Shown: piece after piece, positions 33,762 to 42,183 of the stretch
Layout of the letters: each line of letters begins with the position of its first letter
Position numbering within the stretch: the stretch's first letter is position 1
Source of the DNA: an uncultured Clostridia bacterium
Lineage (GTDB): Bacteria > Bacillota > Clostridia > Oscillospirales > Acutalibacteraceae
Length of the DNA: 64,000 nt
Assembly: GCA_947581635.1 (NCBI GenBank)
Contig: CANPVE010000006.1
Coordinates: 1-64,000 of the forward strand
Direction of reading: 5' to 3'
The notes under the pieces: model-generated
Databases searched by the model: none
Seen by the model: only the letters and a program-made list of their open reading frames with translations
Told to the model about the DNA's origin: nothing
Translations under genes and position numbers: made by a program

Positions 33762-35063
33762 ATGAAAAAAAGATTAGCTCTCATACTTGCTTCTGCAATG
33801 CTGGTTTCTTCAGCCGTATGCAGCCTTACTTCCTGTAACGGCGGCGGTGCGGGCGGAAGTAGCGCGAAGGGTCACGTTTACTACCTGAATTTCAAGCCCG
33901 AGCAGGATAAGGCTTGGCAGGATCTCGCGGCGGAGTACACCGAAGAGACAGGCGTTACAGTAGACGTTGAGACGGCGGCAGACGGTAAGTATGAGGAGAC
34001 GTTGTCTGCGGCAATGGCAAGGTCCGATGCTCCCACGCTGTTCCAGGTCAACGGCCCTGTCGGTCTGGCAAACTGGAAGGATTATTGCTATGATCTGAGC
34101 GACGCGGCTGTAACCAAGGAACTTACAAACGATGCTTATGCCCTCAAAGCGGATGGCAAAACCTACGGCGTCGGCTATGTTACAGAGACATACGGAATTA
34201 TAGTAAACAAAAAATTACTCAGCGACGCGGGTCACAGTCTCGATGAAATCAAAGACTTCGATTCCCTCAAGGCCGTCGCGGAGGATATCACTGCAAACAG
34301 CGCAAAGCTCGGCTTCTCTGCGTTTACAAACGCGAGCCTTAAGAGCGGCGACGACTGGAGAATGCAGACCCACCTTGCCAACCTTCCGATCTACTATGAG
34401 TACAAAGCGGACGGCATAAGCTCTACAGACGCTATCAAGGGTACCTATCTTGACAACTACAGAGCTATATTTGATCTCTATCTGAACAACTCCACTTGCG
34501 ACCCCAAGATCGTCACCAGCAAGACTGTTGACGACGCCCGTGCCGAGTTTATCAGCGGTCAGGCGGTGTTCTATCAGAACGGTTCTTGGGAGTACGCAAG
34601 GGTCAGCGAGGCGCTGGGCGACGACAACCTTGCTATGATTCCGATTTACATTGGCGTTGAAGGCGAAGAAAATCAGGGTCTCTGCACAGGTACAGAGAAC
34701 TACTGGACCGTAAACTGCAATGCAGCCGAAGAAGACATTCAGGCTACGCTCGATTTCCTCGAGTGGGTGGTAACGTCTGATAAAGGCACGGACGCACTTG
34801 CAAACAAGATGAATTTTGTAAGCCCGTTCAAGAAGGCTAAGGAGGCCACGAACCTCTTTGAGAAGATGTCTATCGATTACACATCTTCGGGCAAGACTGC
34901 CGTTTCATGGAACTTCGCAACAATGCCTTCCGAAGCATGGAAGACTGAACTTGGCTCCGCTCTTGCCGTGTATGCCGCTAACCCGACTGACGACACATGG
35001 GCAGGCGTCAAGGAAGCGTTCGTTGACAATTGGGCAGCTGAGGTTGCAAAGTCCAAAAAGTAA
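33762..35063 (+). CDS. Extracellular solute-binding lipoprotein of a sugar ABC importer
   Basis: This 433-residue protein is a family 1 solute-binding protein. It has a lipoprotein signal with the lipobox LTSC (Cys near residue 27), then a mature domain with 'GHVYYLNFKPEQDKAWQDLAAEYTEETGVTVDVETAA', 'FQVNGPVGLANWKDYCYDLSD' and 'GVGYVTETYGIIVNKKLL', the two-lobe sugar-binding fold. It captures an oligosaccharide and hands it to the two permeases encoded just downstream. The ATG has GGAGGT about 9 bases upstream; the longer frame runs through the AT-rich leader. Exact sugar is unknown. No matching ATPase gene is here, which is normal for importers that share one ATPase. Confidence 0.93.
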   Translation: MKKRLALILASAMLVSSAVCSLTSCNGGGAGGSSAKGHVYYLNFKPEQDKAWQDLAAEYTEETGVTVDVETAADGKYEETLSAAMARSDAPTLFQVNGPVGLANWKDYCYDLSDAAVTKELTNDAYALKADGKTYGVGYVTETYGIIVNKKLLSDAGHSLDEIKDFDSLKAVAEDITANSAKLGFSAFTNASLKSGDDWRMQTHLANLPIYYEYKADGISSTDAIKGTYLDNYRAIFDLYLNNSTCDPKIVTSKTVDDARAEFISGQAVFYQNGSWEYARVSEALGDDNLAMIPIYIGVEGEENQGLCTGTENYWTVNCNAAEEDIQATLDFLEWVVTSDKGTDALANKMNFVSPFKKAKEATNLFEKMSIDYTSSGKTAVSWNFATMPSEAWKTELGSALAVYAANPTDDTWAGVKEAFVDNWAAEVAKSKK

Positions 35064-35118
35064 TTGTTGACTGCTCCTGAGGCTGTTTTCGAGCCGGTTT
35101 TAACCGAAAAAATCTAAG

Positions 35119-35160
35119 AGAAGGGTGGACGGCATTTGCTTGCCCGTTCGCCCTTCTTTG
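35119..35160 (+). terminator. Intercistronic stem-loop
   Basis: A 14-bp stem (AGAAGGG..GGACGG with CCGTTC..CCCTTCT) followed by a short, imperfect T tract lies between the binding-protein gene and the first permease. Such structures often stabilise the upstream mRNA and partly stop transcription, so binding protein is made in excess over permease. Confidence 0.75.
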
Positions 35161-35202
35161 AATTTAACCGGTATTTTTCCACTATTTAAGAGGGGTTGTT
35201 TT

Positions 35203-36054
35203 ATGGAAAAAACGATGAAAAAAAATCCCCTGTATTTCTGTTTGTTCCTGCTTCCCACGCTGCTCGCCTTTATGATAGGATTCGTTATTCCGTTTGGAAT
35301 GGGCATCTATCTGTCATTATGTGACTTCAACACCGTGAATGACGCGAAATTTGTAGGCGTGGAAAACTATATGCAGATATTTCAGGGCGACGATACTTTT
35401 GTACACTCATTTTGGTTCACCGCGTTGTTTGCCGTGATTTCGACTGTGGCCATCAACGTCATAGCCTTTATGGTCGCGGTGCTGCTCACCAAGAATTTTG
35501 GCGGCACCAACCTTTTCCGTACCGTGTTCTTTATGCCAAACCTGCTTGGCGGCGTCTTGCTGGGTACTATCTGGAAGGTGCTGCTCAACGGCGTGCTTGT
35601 CATGTTCAAGGAGACGCTCACAACAAAAGGCGTGTACGGATTTATTGGATTGCTTATACTTATAATATGGCAGCAGGTCGGCTATATGATGATCATTTAC
35701 GTCGCGGGTCTCCAGGGCGTATCTGACGATCTGAAAGAAGCCGCGAGGATCGACGGCGCCAACAACAGGCAGATTCTCTTCAAGATTACCATTCCGCTTG
35801 TTATGCCCTCCATCAGTATGTGTACATTCCTTTCGATAACCAACGGCTTCAAGCTCTTCGATCAGAACTTGACATTGACCGGCGGTGAGCCTATGCACAA
35901 TACTGAAATGCTGGCCCTCAACATCTACAACAGTTTCTACGACCGCATCGGCTGGAAGGGAGTGGGCCAGGCGAAGGCCGTGATCTTCTTCCTGCTTGTC
36001 GGCCTGATTGCAATTGTTCAGCTCAAACTTACTCAAAGCAAGGAGGCTGATTAA
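35203..36054 (+). CDS. Sugar ABC transporter permease (MalF type)
   Basis: This 283-residue protein has six membrane segments and the inner-membrane permease signature 'EAARIDGANNRQILFKITIPLVMPS' with the EAA motif that contacts the ATPase. The N-terminal 'FLLPTLLAFMIGFVIPFGMGIYLSLCDFN' is typical of the MalF/UgpA group. The ATG giving MEKTMKKNPLYF has GAGGGG 7 bases upstream. The next permease begins 3 bases after its stop. Confidence 0.95.
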   Translation: MEKTMKKNPLYFCLFLLPTLLAFMIGFVIPFGMGIYLSLCDFNTVNDAKFVGVENYMQIFQGDDTFVHSFWFTALFAVISTVAINVIAFMVAVLLTKNFGGTNLFRTVFFMPNLLGGVLLGTIWKVLLNGVLVMFKETLTTKGVYGFIGLLILIIWQQVGYMMIIYVAGLQGVSDDLKEAARIDGANNRQILFKITIPLVMPSISMCTFLSITNGFKLFDQNLTLTGGEPMHNTEMLALNIYNSFYDRIGWKGVGQAKAVIFFLLVGLIAIVQLKLTQSKEAD

Positions 36055-36057
36055 TTT

Positions 36058-36936
36058 ATGGAATCCACCAAAAAACTCAAAACGGCAGATGAAATAAAGA
36101 TCAAGCGCAAAAAGAGCGACATTATCTTTACCATAGTGTTCTCGATTATATCGGTGTTTTGGGTATATCCTCTTATCATGGTGCTGATCAACTCCTTTAA
36201 GGAGAAAATGTACATCTCGCTCAATCCGTTCTCTCTGCCGGACGCCGAGAGTTCGGTAGGTCTTGCCAACTACGATCAGGCGGTCAATACGCAGATGAAC
36301 TTCATGGCGGGTATGTGGAACAGCCTTGTCATCACTGTGCTTTCGGTATTTCTCATACTGCTCTGCACCTCGATGTGCGCTTACTACGTCACCAGAGTTA
36401 ATACATGGTACACCAAAGTGTTTTATTATCTCTGTCTTTTCTCCATGATAGTTCCGTTCCAGATGATCATGTTCCCGCTGTCGAAGGTGACAGACGTTCT
36501 TCAACTCAACACCCCCTATGTCATTCCGATAGTTTACCTCGGATTTGGCGCGGGTACAGCTATGTTCATGTTCGGCAATTTCCTCAAATCTATTCCGCCC
36601 GATATAGAAGAGGCGGCCATGATAGACGGCTGTGATCCTATAAAGACATTCTTCCTGGTAGTCCTTCCCATCATGAAGCCCACGGTTATATCCGTCGGAA
36701 TTCTTGAAACCATGTGGATATGGAACGACTACCTCCTGCCCTATCTTGTTCTCAAAACCAGACTGTACAAGACGGTTCCGATTGTCGTTCAGTATTTCCA
36801 GGGCGGCTATGGACGCGTTGAATGGGGCGCGATTATGGCGAGCATGGTTATCACCATTACGCCGATAGTTATCCTTTATCTGTTCCTCCAGAAGTACATC
36901 ATCAAGGGCGTGCTCTCGGGTGCTGTAAAGGGATAA
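36058..36936 (+). CDS. Sugar ABC transporter permease (MalG type)
   Basis: This 292-residue protein has six membrane segments, the EAA motif 'IEEAAMIDGCDPIKTFFLVVLPIMKPT' and the C-terminal 'QYFQGGYGRVEWGAIMASMVITITPIVILYLFLQKYIIKGVLSGAVKG' that is diagnostic of the MalG/UgpE group. It pairs with the MalF-type permease 3 bases upstream to form the translocation pore. An intrinsic terminator follows. Confidence 0.95.
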   Translation: MESTKKLKTADEIKIKRKKSDIIFTIVFSIISVFWVYPLIMVLINSFKEKMYISLNPFSLPDAESSVGLANYDQAVNTQMNFMAGMWNSLVITVLSVFLILLCTSMCAYYVTRVNTWYTKVFYYLCLFSMIVPFQMIMFPLSKVTDVLQLNTPYVIPIVYLGFGAGTAMFMFGNFLKSIPPDIEEAAMIDGCDPIKTFFLVVLPIMKPTVISVGILETMWIWNDYLLPYLVLKTRLYKTVPIVVQYFQGGYGRVEWGAIMASMVITITPIVILYLFLQKYIIKGVLSGAVKG

Positions 36937-37000
36937 AAGCAGTAATTTTAAACCAAACAAACTTTAAACACACAAACATAGAATTTAACTTACACAAACT

Positions 37001-37051
37001 AAAGCGCTGCGTTCTTTTGTATTCTTGACAGAGGAGGGCGGCGCTTTTTTT
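37001..37051 (+). terminator. Terminator of the ABC importer operon
   Basis: AAAGCGCTGC and GCGGCGCTTT form a 10-bp stem (one G-T pair), followed by a run of T. Confidence 0.82.
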
Positions 37052-37186
37052 GCCGCACACGTGACGATGGCATTAAAGAGCAGTTTGGGCGGATACAAAG
37101 CAAGTAGCCCTCTCCACCGAATTTTTGACTTTTTTCGATTGCGTTAAAGATAAATACCTCTGCCGTGACGCCGCAAAAAAAATTCC

Positions 37187-37215
37187 TTGTAATTTGCGGT
37201 CGGCTGTGATACAAT
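37187..37215 (+). promoter_or_regulatory. Promoter of the lobe-swapped binding protein gene
   Basis: TTGTAA and TACAAT with a 17-base spacer, about 70 bases upstream of the start codon. Confidence 0.68.
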
Positions 37216-37283
37216 ACATATGCTGATGCTGAATTCACGAAGAGTACGCATTAATTTGAAGGAAAGAAAAGGTTTTGACAGTT

Positions 37284-38120
37284 ATGAATATGAAAATCTT
37301 CAAAAAATCACTCGCGCTGTGTGCCGTGGCTCTGGCTGTTTGCATGATGTTCACATCGTGTTCAAGCACAAGGGAGGAGACCGGCGTAGCCTATGAGAAG
37401 AAGATGTCCATAAAGAGCGCCGGCGATCTCGAGGGCAAGGCGGTGGCGGTGCAGCTTCGCTCTGAGGCCGACGATTATGTGTCAAAAAACAAGCTTACCA
37501 ACTACCCCAAGAGATACAGCGACCTTGAGAAAGCGGCACAGGATTTGGTTGATAAGAAGGTTGCCGCCATTGTCACCGATTCTGAGTACGCGGTCAAGCT
37601 TTGCGGTCAGTACGAGGGAATTGAGGTGGCTGACGGCAGCGTTGGAACCGTGGAATACAGATTTGCCGCGCTCAAGGAGGCTGACGGCGATAAGCTTGTT
37701 GGCGCGCTCAACAATGGGATTAGTGTCTTGAAGGGAGACGGCACGGGCGAGGACAAGATCCTGGCGCTGGCTTCTTCAGAGATAGAAAAAGGCGAGAATG
37801 TATCGGTTGCGCCCGAAGAAGGCAAGGAACTCAGCGGCACGGTGAAATTTGTAGTGGATCCCTGCTTCAAGCCATTTGTATACAAAAAAGATGGAGAAAT
37901 AGTGGGCTTTTTCCCGTCGGTTGCCAAAACGCTGGTTTTTAATTACGGCGCCAATTGCGAGGTCAAGCAGGCCGAGCCGGGTGAGACGCTCGGCAATCTG
38001 AAAGGCGAAGAAAAGGCGTTTGCCGTAGTGAGCGGCGATGTTGACGTCGAGAAATACGCGGTCAGCGATGTTTTCTATACGTCAAAGCTCGTGATAGTGA
38101 CACGTTCCCCCGAAAAATAA
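37284..38120 (+). CDS. Lipoprotein with swapped SBP_bac_3-type lobes
   Basis: This 278-residue lipoprotein has a signal peptide with the lipobox FTSC. The mature part resembles amino-acid-type (family 3) binding proteins, but the order is unusual. Residues of about 40-170 match the second lobe ('SAGDLEGKAVAVQLRSEADD', 'AAIVTDSEYAVKL', 'ALKEADGDKLVGALNNGISVLKGDGTG'). Residues of about 185-275 match the first lobe ('TVKFVVDPCFKPFVYKKDG', 'EIVGFFPSVAKTLVF', 'AVSDVFYTSKLVIVTRSPE'). This suggests a circular permutation or a fusion of two half-domains. It stands alone with its own promoter and terminator and no adjacent permease, so it may be a sensor. The start could also be the ATG two codons later. 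Confidence 0.75.
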   Translation: MNMKIFKKSLALCAVALAVCMMFTSCSSTREETGVAYEKKMSIKSAGDLEGKAVAVQLRSEADDYVSKNKLTNYPKRYSDLEKAAQDLVDKKVAAIVTDSEYAVKLCGQYEGIEVADGSVGTVEYRFAALKEADGDKLVGALNNGISVLKGDGTGEDKILALASSEIEKGENVSVAPEEGKELSGTVKFVVDPCFKPFVYKKDGEIVGFFPSVAKTLVFNYGANCEVKQAEPGETLGNLKGEEKAFAVVSGDVDVEKYAVSDVFYTSKLVIVTRSPEK

Positions 38121-38136
38121 AAAATCGTCTGCACCT

Positions 38137-38193
38137 ATGCCGCCGTTTTTTGTGGTATACCACAGTAATGCGGCGGTATTGGCGGCATTTTTT
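38137..38193 (+). terminator. Intrinsic terminator
   Basis: ATGCCGCC and GGCGGCAT pair as the outer stem, with an inner TGTGGTATACCACA hairpin, followed by TTTTTT. Confidence 0.85.
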
Positions 38194-38231
38194 GCACCTT
38201 TTGCAGAAATTTATTAATTTCAAAAAATTAC

Positions 38232-38260
38232 TTGACAAAGCGCGCCGTAAAGTGTATAAT
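38232..38260 (+). promoter_or_regulatory. Consensus promoter of the tRNA cluster
   Basis: TTGACA and TATAAT with a 17-base spacer, about 18 bases before tRNA-Gly. It probably drives all five tRNAs, since none of the gaps between them holds a terminator with a T tract. Confidence 0.93.
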
Positions 38261-38278
38261 GTAACACGCTCCGATTAT

Positions 38279-38352
38279 GCGGGTGTAGTTCAATGGTAGA
38301 ACTCCAGCCTTCCAAGCTGGTCGCGTGGGTTCGATTCCCATCACCCGCTCCA
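38279..38352 (+). tRNA. tRNA-Gly (anticodon TCC)
   Basis: The cloverleaf closes with GCGGGTG pairing with CACCCGC, a D-arm TAGTTCAATGGTAGAA, anticodon TCC in CTTCCAA, and T-arm GGGTTCGATTCCC. CCA is encoded. Confidence 0.97.
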
Positions 38353-38392
38353 CAGACTGCTCTGGGGCAGTCTTTTATGATTAAAGGCGTCT

Positions 38393-38469
<77 letters not shown>

Positions 38470-38472
38470 TAT

Positions 38473-38550
38473 GGTGGTATTAGCGCAGTTGGTTAGCGTG
38501 CCAGATTGTGGCTCTGGAGGTCATCGGTTCGACTCCGATATACCACCCCA
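38473..38550 (+). tRNA. tRNA-His (anticodon GTG)
   Basis: The acceptor GTGGTAT pairs with ATACCAC, and an extra 5' G faces the C at position 73, the His identity pair. The anticodon loop holds GTG. CCA is encoded. Confidence 0.97.
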
Positions 38551-38627
38551 CAGACAGGCTCGGCGCGAATTGATCCGTCCGGTTTGTTCGCGCCGGTTCG
38601 TCTTTATTTTTGGGCGATATTCGATAT

Positions 38628-38703
38628 TGGGGTGTCGCCAAGCGGTAAGGCAACGGATTTTGATTCCGTCATGTCGCTGGTTCGAATCCAGCCATCCCAG
38701 CCA
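38628..38703 (+). tRNA. tRNA-Gln (anticodon TTG)
   Basis: TGGGGTG pairs with CATCCCA (one G-T pair); the anticodon loop TTTTGAT carries TTG; the T-arm is CTGGTTCGAATCCAG. CCA is encoded. The GatCAB complex in this window could amidate Glu on this tRNA. Confidence 0.97.
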
Positions 38704-38765
38704 GTGAATTTGCTGCGTGAGGGATAATTTTCCGTATTCCCGTATCACGCCGCAGATTCCAATAT

Positions 38766-38838
38766 GATCCATTAGCTCAGTCGGTAGAGCACTTGACTTT
38801 TAATCAAGGTGTCCGGAGTTCGAATCTCCGATGGGTCA
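38766..38838 (+). tRNA. tRNA-Lys (anticodon TTT)
   Basis: GATCCAT pairs with ATGGGTC (one T-G pair); the anticodon loop CTTTTAA carries TTT; the T-arm is CGGAGTTCGAATCTCCG. Unlike the other four, the 3' CCA is not encoded (ACTG follows) and must be added by the CCA enzyme. Confidence 0.96.
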
Positions 38839-38966
38839 CTGAGAGGGCAGCAAAGGCTGCTGATTGAATGGAGAACAGTGAATATTGCGCGATGCTTTTG
38901 AGAAGATCACAGTGTCGACGCATTATCCACTGTTCTTTGTTGTTTTTATTGCATTCTGTAAAAATT

Positions 38967-39016
38967 AGGGCAGGCGGCTTTGGAGGTTAGTCCAAAGCGT
39001 CTGCCCTGATTTTTTA
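38967..39016 (+). terminator. Terminator of the tRNA cluster
   Basis: AGGGCAGGCGGCTTTGGA and TCCAAAGCGTCTGCCCT form a long, nearly perfect stem followed by TTTTTT. A weaker hairpin (GAACAGTG/CACTGTTC, 38873-38935) with a large loop lies between it and tRNA-Lys. Confidence 0.9.
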
Positions 39017-39077
39017 TTGCAAATGTGTCATATTTTCGGAGGAATTACGTCTTTACACATGAAGGGAGGTTTTACAA

Positions 39078-39638
39078 TTGGATGACAGCGGCATAATAAG
39101 ATTGTATTGGGAGCGTGACGAGGCGGCAATTTCCGCTACCGATGAAAAATACGGCAGTTATTGCGGCTCGATAGCTCGCAGAATATTGGACGACGTCCAG
39201 GAGGCGGAGGAGTGCGTCAACGATACCTACCTGCGCGCGTGGAATTCTATGCCGCCTCACAGGCCGTCGATACTGTCGGCTTTTTTGGGCAGGATAACGA
39301 GGAATTTGTCATTTGACCGCCGCAGACATTCCAATGCGGTTAAGCGCGGCGGGGGAGTGATGTGTTCCGTATTGGACGAGCTGAGAGACTGTGTGTCGGG
39401 CGGCGATTGGGTAGGACAGGAGATGGAACGCCGCGAACTGGTGCGGGAGATAAATTTATTTCTCGCCTCACTGACGCCGAAAAAGCGACAGATGTTCGTG
39501 TGTCGATACTGGTATTGCGACAGTGTGGCAGATATTGCAGAGAAATTCGGCATGAAACCCAACACCGTTTCGACCGTCTTGAGAAGGATTCGGACGGATA
39601 TGAGCGGATATTTGGCGGAAAGAGGGTTTGAGCTGTGA
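39078..39638 (+). CDS. ECF-type RNA polymerase sigma factor
   Basis: This 186-residue protein has sigma region 2 ('YCGSIARRILDDVQEAEECVNDTYLRAWNSMPPHRP' and 'LGRITRNLSFDRRR') and region 4 ('LTPKKRQMFVCRYWYCDSVADIAEKFGMKPNTVSTVLRRIRTDM'), with no region 3, as in extracytoplasmic-function sigma factors. The start is TTG with GGGAGG about 8 bases upstream. The stop overlaps the next gene by 4 bases, so that gene probably encodes its regulator or partner. Target promoters are unknown. Confidence 0.92.
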   Translation: MDDSGIIRLYWERDEAAISATDEKYGSYCGSIARRILDDVQEAEECVNDTYLRAWNSMPPHRPSILSAFLGRITRNLSFDRRRHSNAVKRGGGVMCSVLDELRDCVSGGDWVGQEMERRELVREINLFLASLTPKKRQMFVCRYWYCDSVADIAEKFGMKPNTVSTVLRRIRTDMSGYLAERGFEL

Positions 39639-40528
39639 AAAACGAGCAATTTTTTGACGTGTTGGGGGATATTGACGATAAGTTCATAGCCGAGGCGCGG
39701 CGGAATAGCGGAAAATTAACTTATGTGAGGCGTGTCGTTAGAAAAACAGCCGTGGCTTGCGCCGCAGTGCTGGCACTCGTGGGCGTGATATGGGGAATGA
39801 ATTCTTATATTGAAACGCGGCGGCTTAAATCGTCTGACAATACAGACGCAGATTCTGCACTCTCCCTGTTCACATGGAATGAGGGCAAGAACCAGGCCCC
39901 AAGGTTGGTGGTTATCGAATACAACGGCGCGTATTACGAGGCAATGAATATGTCGAACTGCAAGTCGCTTGACAAGTACAATCTGCCTCACAAGATAACA
40001 GAGGAAATGGTGGGAGAGAGAGTTGCGGAACTTAGTTCAGATTCAGGTGAACACTTCACATTTTACAGATATGCCCCATACGACGGAGTAAATCAGAAGG
40101 CGGTATATGTGGCTTCAAACGATAACTTTTACACTTTTGCCATTTTCTGTAATTATGCAAGAATTGATACGAGCCTTTATGATACGGCTCAGGAGATGTT
40201 TGCAATAATGGGAGTGTATTGCGCGGAGGACATTTCCTGCGTGGAGATAGGGAACAGTGTGCTTAGCTCGAGGGAGGACATAGAACGGTTTTACGATTTG
40301 CTTTGCGGTGCGGAGGCAATGGGTGAGGACGGCTATCAACGCAGTGTATTCTCGGGTATGACCGAGCTGAGGCAGCAGGAATTCTGCACAGAGCTTGCGG
40401 ATACGGCCATGGAAATAAGAATTACCGCCAGGCACGGTTTCCGCGAATGTATGCTGATGTACGAGCCTAAGATAAATTATGTTAGATGGTCGATTAATCA
40501 TTACAAGTTATCTGAGCCGCTTATATGA
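39635..40528 (+). CDS. Membrane-anchored partner (probable anti-sigma) of the ECF factor
   Basis: This 297-residue protein has a cytoplasmic N-terminus of about 36 residues ('MKNEQFFDVLGDIDDKFI' start), one membrane segment at about 38-56, and a large extracellular domain of about 235 residues. The short N-terminus lacks the His-Cys zinc motif of classic anti-sigma factors but occupies the same position, as in many clostridial sigma/regulator pairs. Coupled translation with the sigma gene supports a role as its sensor or anti-sigma factor; this is inference. The extracellular domain shows no family I recognise. Confidence 0.72.
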   Translation: MKNEQFFDVLGDIDDKFIAEARRNSGKLTYVRRVVRKTAVACAAVLALVGVIWGMNSYIETRRLKSSDNTDADSALSLFTWNEGKNQAPRLVVIEYNGAYYEAMNMSNCKSLDKYNLPHKITEEMVGERVAELSSDSGEHFTFYRYAPYDGVNQKAVYVASNDNFYTFAIFCNYARIDTSLYDTAQEMFAIMGVYCAEDISCVEIGNSVLSSREDIERFYDLLCGAEAMGEDGYQRSVFSGMTELRQQEFCTELADTAMEIRITARHGFRECMLMYEPKINYVRWSINHYKLSEPLI

Positions 40529-40560
40529 TTTTTCTGCAATTAAAAAACGGGTATTTTATT

Positions 40561-40694
40561 TTATGTTCGCCCGCTCGGCCTGCGGCTTCGCTTGTGAGGC
40601 GCTGACCCCAAACTCCGCAAGGACAAATTATCACCATTCATTCCCATGTAGCTGCGCTCGCTTGACTTTAGCCTTTTTTAAATTGATTTCCATG
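40561..40694 (-). repeat. Intergenic repeat copy F (internally deleted)
   Basis: This copy has GCCCGCTCGGCCTGCGGCTT, GTGAGGCGCTGACC, a shortened middle, CATGTAGCTGCGCTCGCTTG and the flank AAATTGATTTCCATG seen in copy E. The hairpin GTGAGGC..GCCTCAC has lost its right arm. It is the only copy whose sense strand points against the gene it follows (the sigma partner gene, plus strand). Confidence 0.82.
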
Positions 40695-40813
40695 ATAATT
40701 TTCCCGTTCCTATTGCAAATCTCTCACAAATATTGTATATTTATAGCGAACACCTTTTTTTCTTCGGCGCCTCGCAGCCGAAGCGGTATTCATACAAAAA
40801 AGGAAGGAAAATC

Positions 40814-42169
40814 ATGGATATTATAATAGTGGGAAACGGAAAGGTCGGACGCTCGTTGACAAGGCAGCTTGCCTCCGAGAGTCACAATGTGGTGGTGATA
40901 GATAAGAACCCCCGAGTGGTAGAGGACGTAATAAATGACTTCGATGTAATGGGTATATGCGGCAACGGCGCCTGCTACGACATACAGATGCAGGCAAACG
41001 TAGGAAAAGCGGATCTGCTTATAGCCGCCACACAGACCGACGAGCTTAACATTCTCTGCTGTATGCTTGCAAAGCAGATTGGATGCAGGCACTCCATAGC
41101 CCGTGTGCGCACGCCTGAATATTCCAAACAGCTTGACTTTATGAAGAGCAACTTCGGCATAAGTATGCTTGTCAATCCGGAGTTTGAGGCGGCCAACGAG
41201 ATACTGCGTATACTGCGCTTCCCTTCTGCCATCAAGATAGAACCGTTTGCCAGCGGGCGCGTTGAACTTGCCGAGATAGGCATAGGCGATGACAATGAGC
41301 TTATAGGAAAGCCCATACACATGATTCACGAGAAGTACCATGTGCGTGTGCTGGTGTGTGCGGTTAAGCGCGGCGATAATGCAATAATTCCAAACGGAGA
41401 TTTTGTTATAAAGAAGGGTGACAGAATTTATGTCACCGCTTCCCGATCCGAATTGGTGAGCTTCATGAGGGCGCTCGGGCTTTACCACCGCAGCCGCACG
41501 CGTCGCGTGATGATTGCTGGGGGCGGCAAGGTTGGATACTATCTCGCAAAGCAGCTCTCGGATACAAACTGCAAGGTGAAAATACTGGAAAAAGATAAGT
41601 CGCGCGCTCTGTACTTGAGTGAGGCCCTTCCAAAAGCGGAGATTATATGCGATGACGCCACCGAGAACGATATTATGGAAGAGCAAGGACTTGATAAGCA
41701 GGACGCGTTTGTCGCCCTGATGGGTCGCGACGAGGAGAACGCCATAATTTCCATGTACGCCCTTTCGAGAAAAGTGGGAAAGGTTATCACCAAATCAAAT
41801 CGCATCTCCATTGATGTGCTCAACAGCATAGGTCTGGACAGCGTTATATCGGCCAAAGAACTGGCTACCGACCGCATACTCAGATATGTGCGCGCCCTGC
41901 ACAACTCCGAGGGCACAGAGGTGCGCACACTTTACCGAATAGTTGACGGCAAGGCGGAGGCTCTGGAATTCAGCGTGCCAAATGACTTTGAACACAACGG
42001 AACGGTTTTCCGCGAACTGAAATTGAAGAAAAACGTGATAATAGCCTGTATTATACGCCGTAACAAGGTTATATTCCCCGGAGGCAGCGACTGCCTGGAG
42101 GCGGGAGACAGGATAATTGTGGTTTCGTCTACTGAACGCCCGCGCGCGCTGGAAGACATCATTGAGTGA
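40814..42169 (+). CDS. trkA: Trk potassium uptake regulatory protein TrkA
   Basis: TrkA is the peripheral NAD(H)- and nucleotide-binding regulator of the TrkH potassium channel. The 451-residue protein has two tandem halves, each with a Rossmann domain ('MDIIIVGNGKVGRSLTRQLA' and 'VMIAGGGKVGYYLAKQLSD') followed by a TrkA-C domain ('KPIHMIHEKYHVRVLVCAVKRGDNAIIPNGDFVIKKGDRIYV' in the first). The ATG has GGAAGGAAA upstream. The trkH gene starts 14 bases after the stop. Confidence 0.95.
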   Translation: MDIIIVGNGKVGRSLTRQLASESHNVVVIDKNPRVVEDVINDFDVMGICGNGACYDIQMQANVGKADLLIAATQTDELNILCCMLAKQIGCRHSIARVRTPEYSKQLDFMKSNFGISMLVNPEFEAANEILRILRFPSAIKIEPFASGRVELAEIGIGDDNELIGKPIHMIHEKYHVRVLVCAVKRGDNAIIPNGDFVIKKGDRIYVTASRSELVSFMRALGLYHRSRTRRVMIAGGGKVGYYLAKQLSDTNCKVKILEKDKSRALYLSEALPKAEIICDDATENDIMEEQGLDKQDAFVALMGRDEENAIISMYALSRKVGKVITKSNRISIDVLNSIGLDSVISAKELATDRILRYVRALHNSEGTEVRTLYRIVDGKAEALEFSVPNDFEHNGTVFRELKLKKNVIIACIIRRNKVIFPGGSDCLEAGDRIIVVSSTERPRALEDIIE

Positions 42170-42183
42170 GGCGGTGCGTCAAC

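Larger units (their letters stand above)
36937..37283. other. Intergenic region with terminator and promoter
   Basis: This 347-base spacer holds the importer terminator (37001-37051) and the promoter for the next gene (37187-37215). I see nothing else in it. Confidence 0.6.

Noticed and set aside
35407..36960. 517-codon open frame antisense to both sugar permeases
   Set aside because: It lies opposite two well-defined genes, is His- and Asn-rich without protein-like blocks, and has no SD; it is a shadow of the codon bias of the plus-strand genes.
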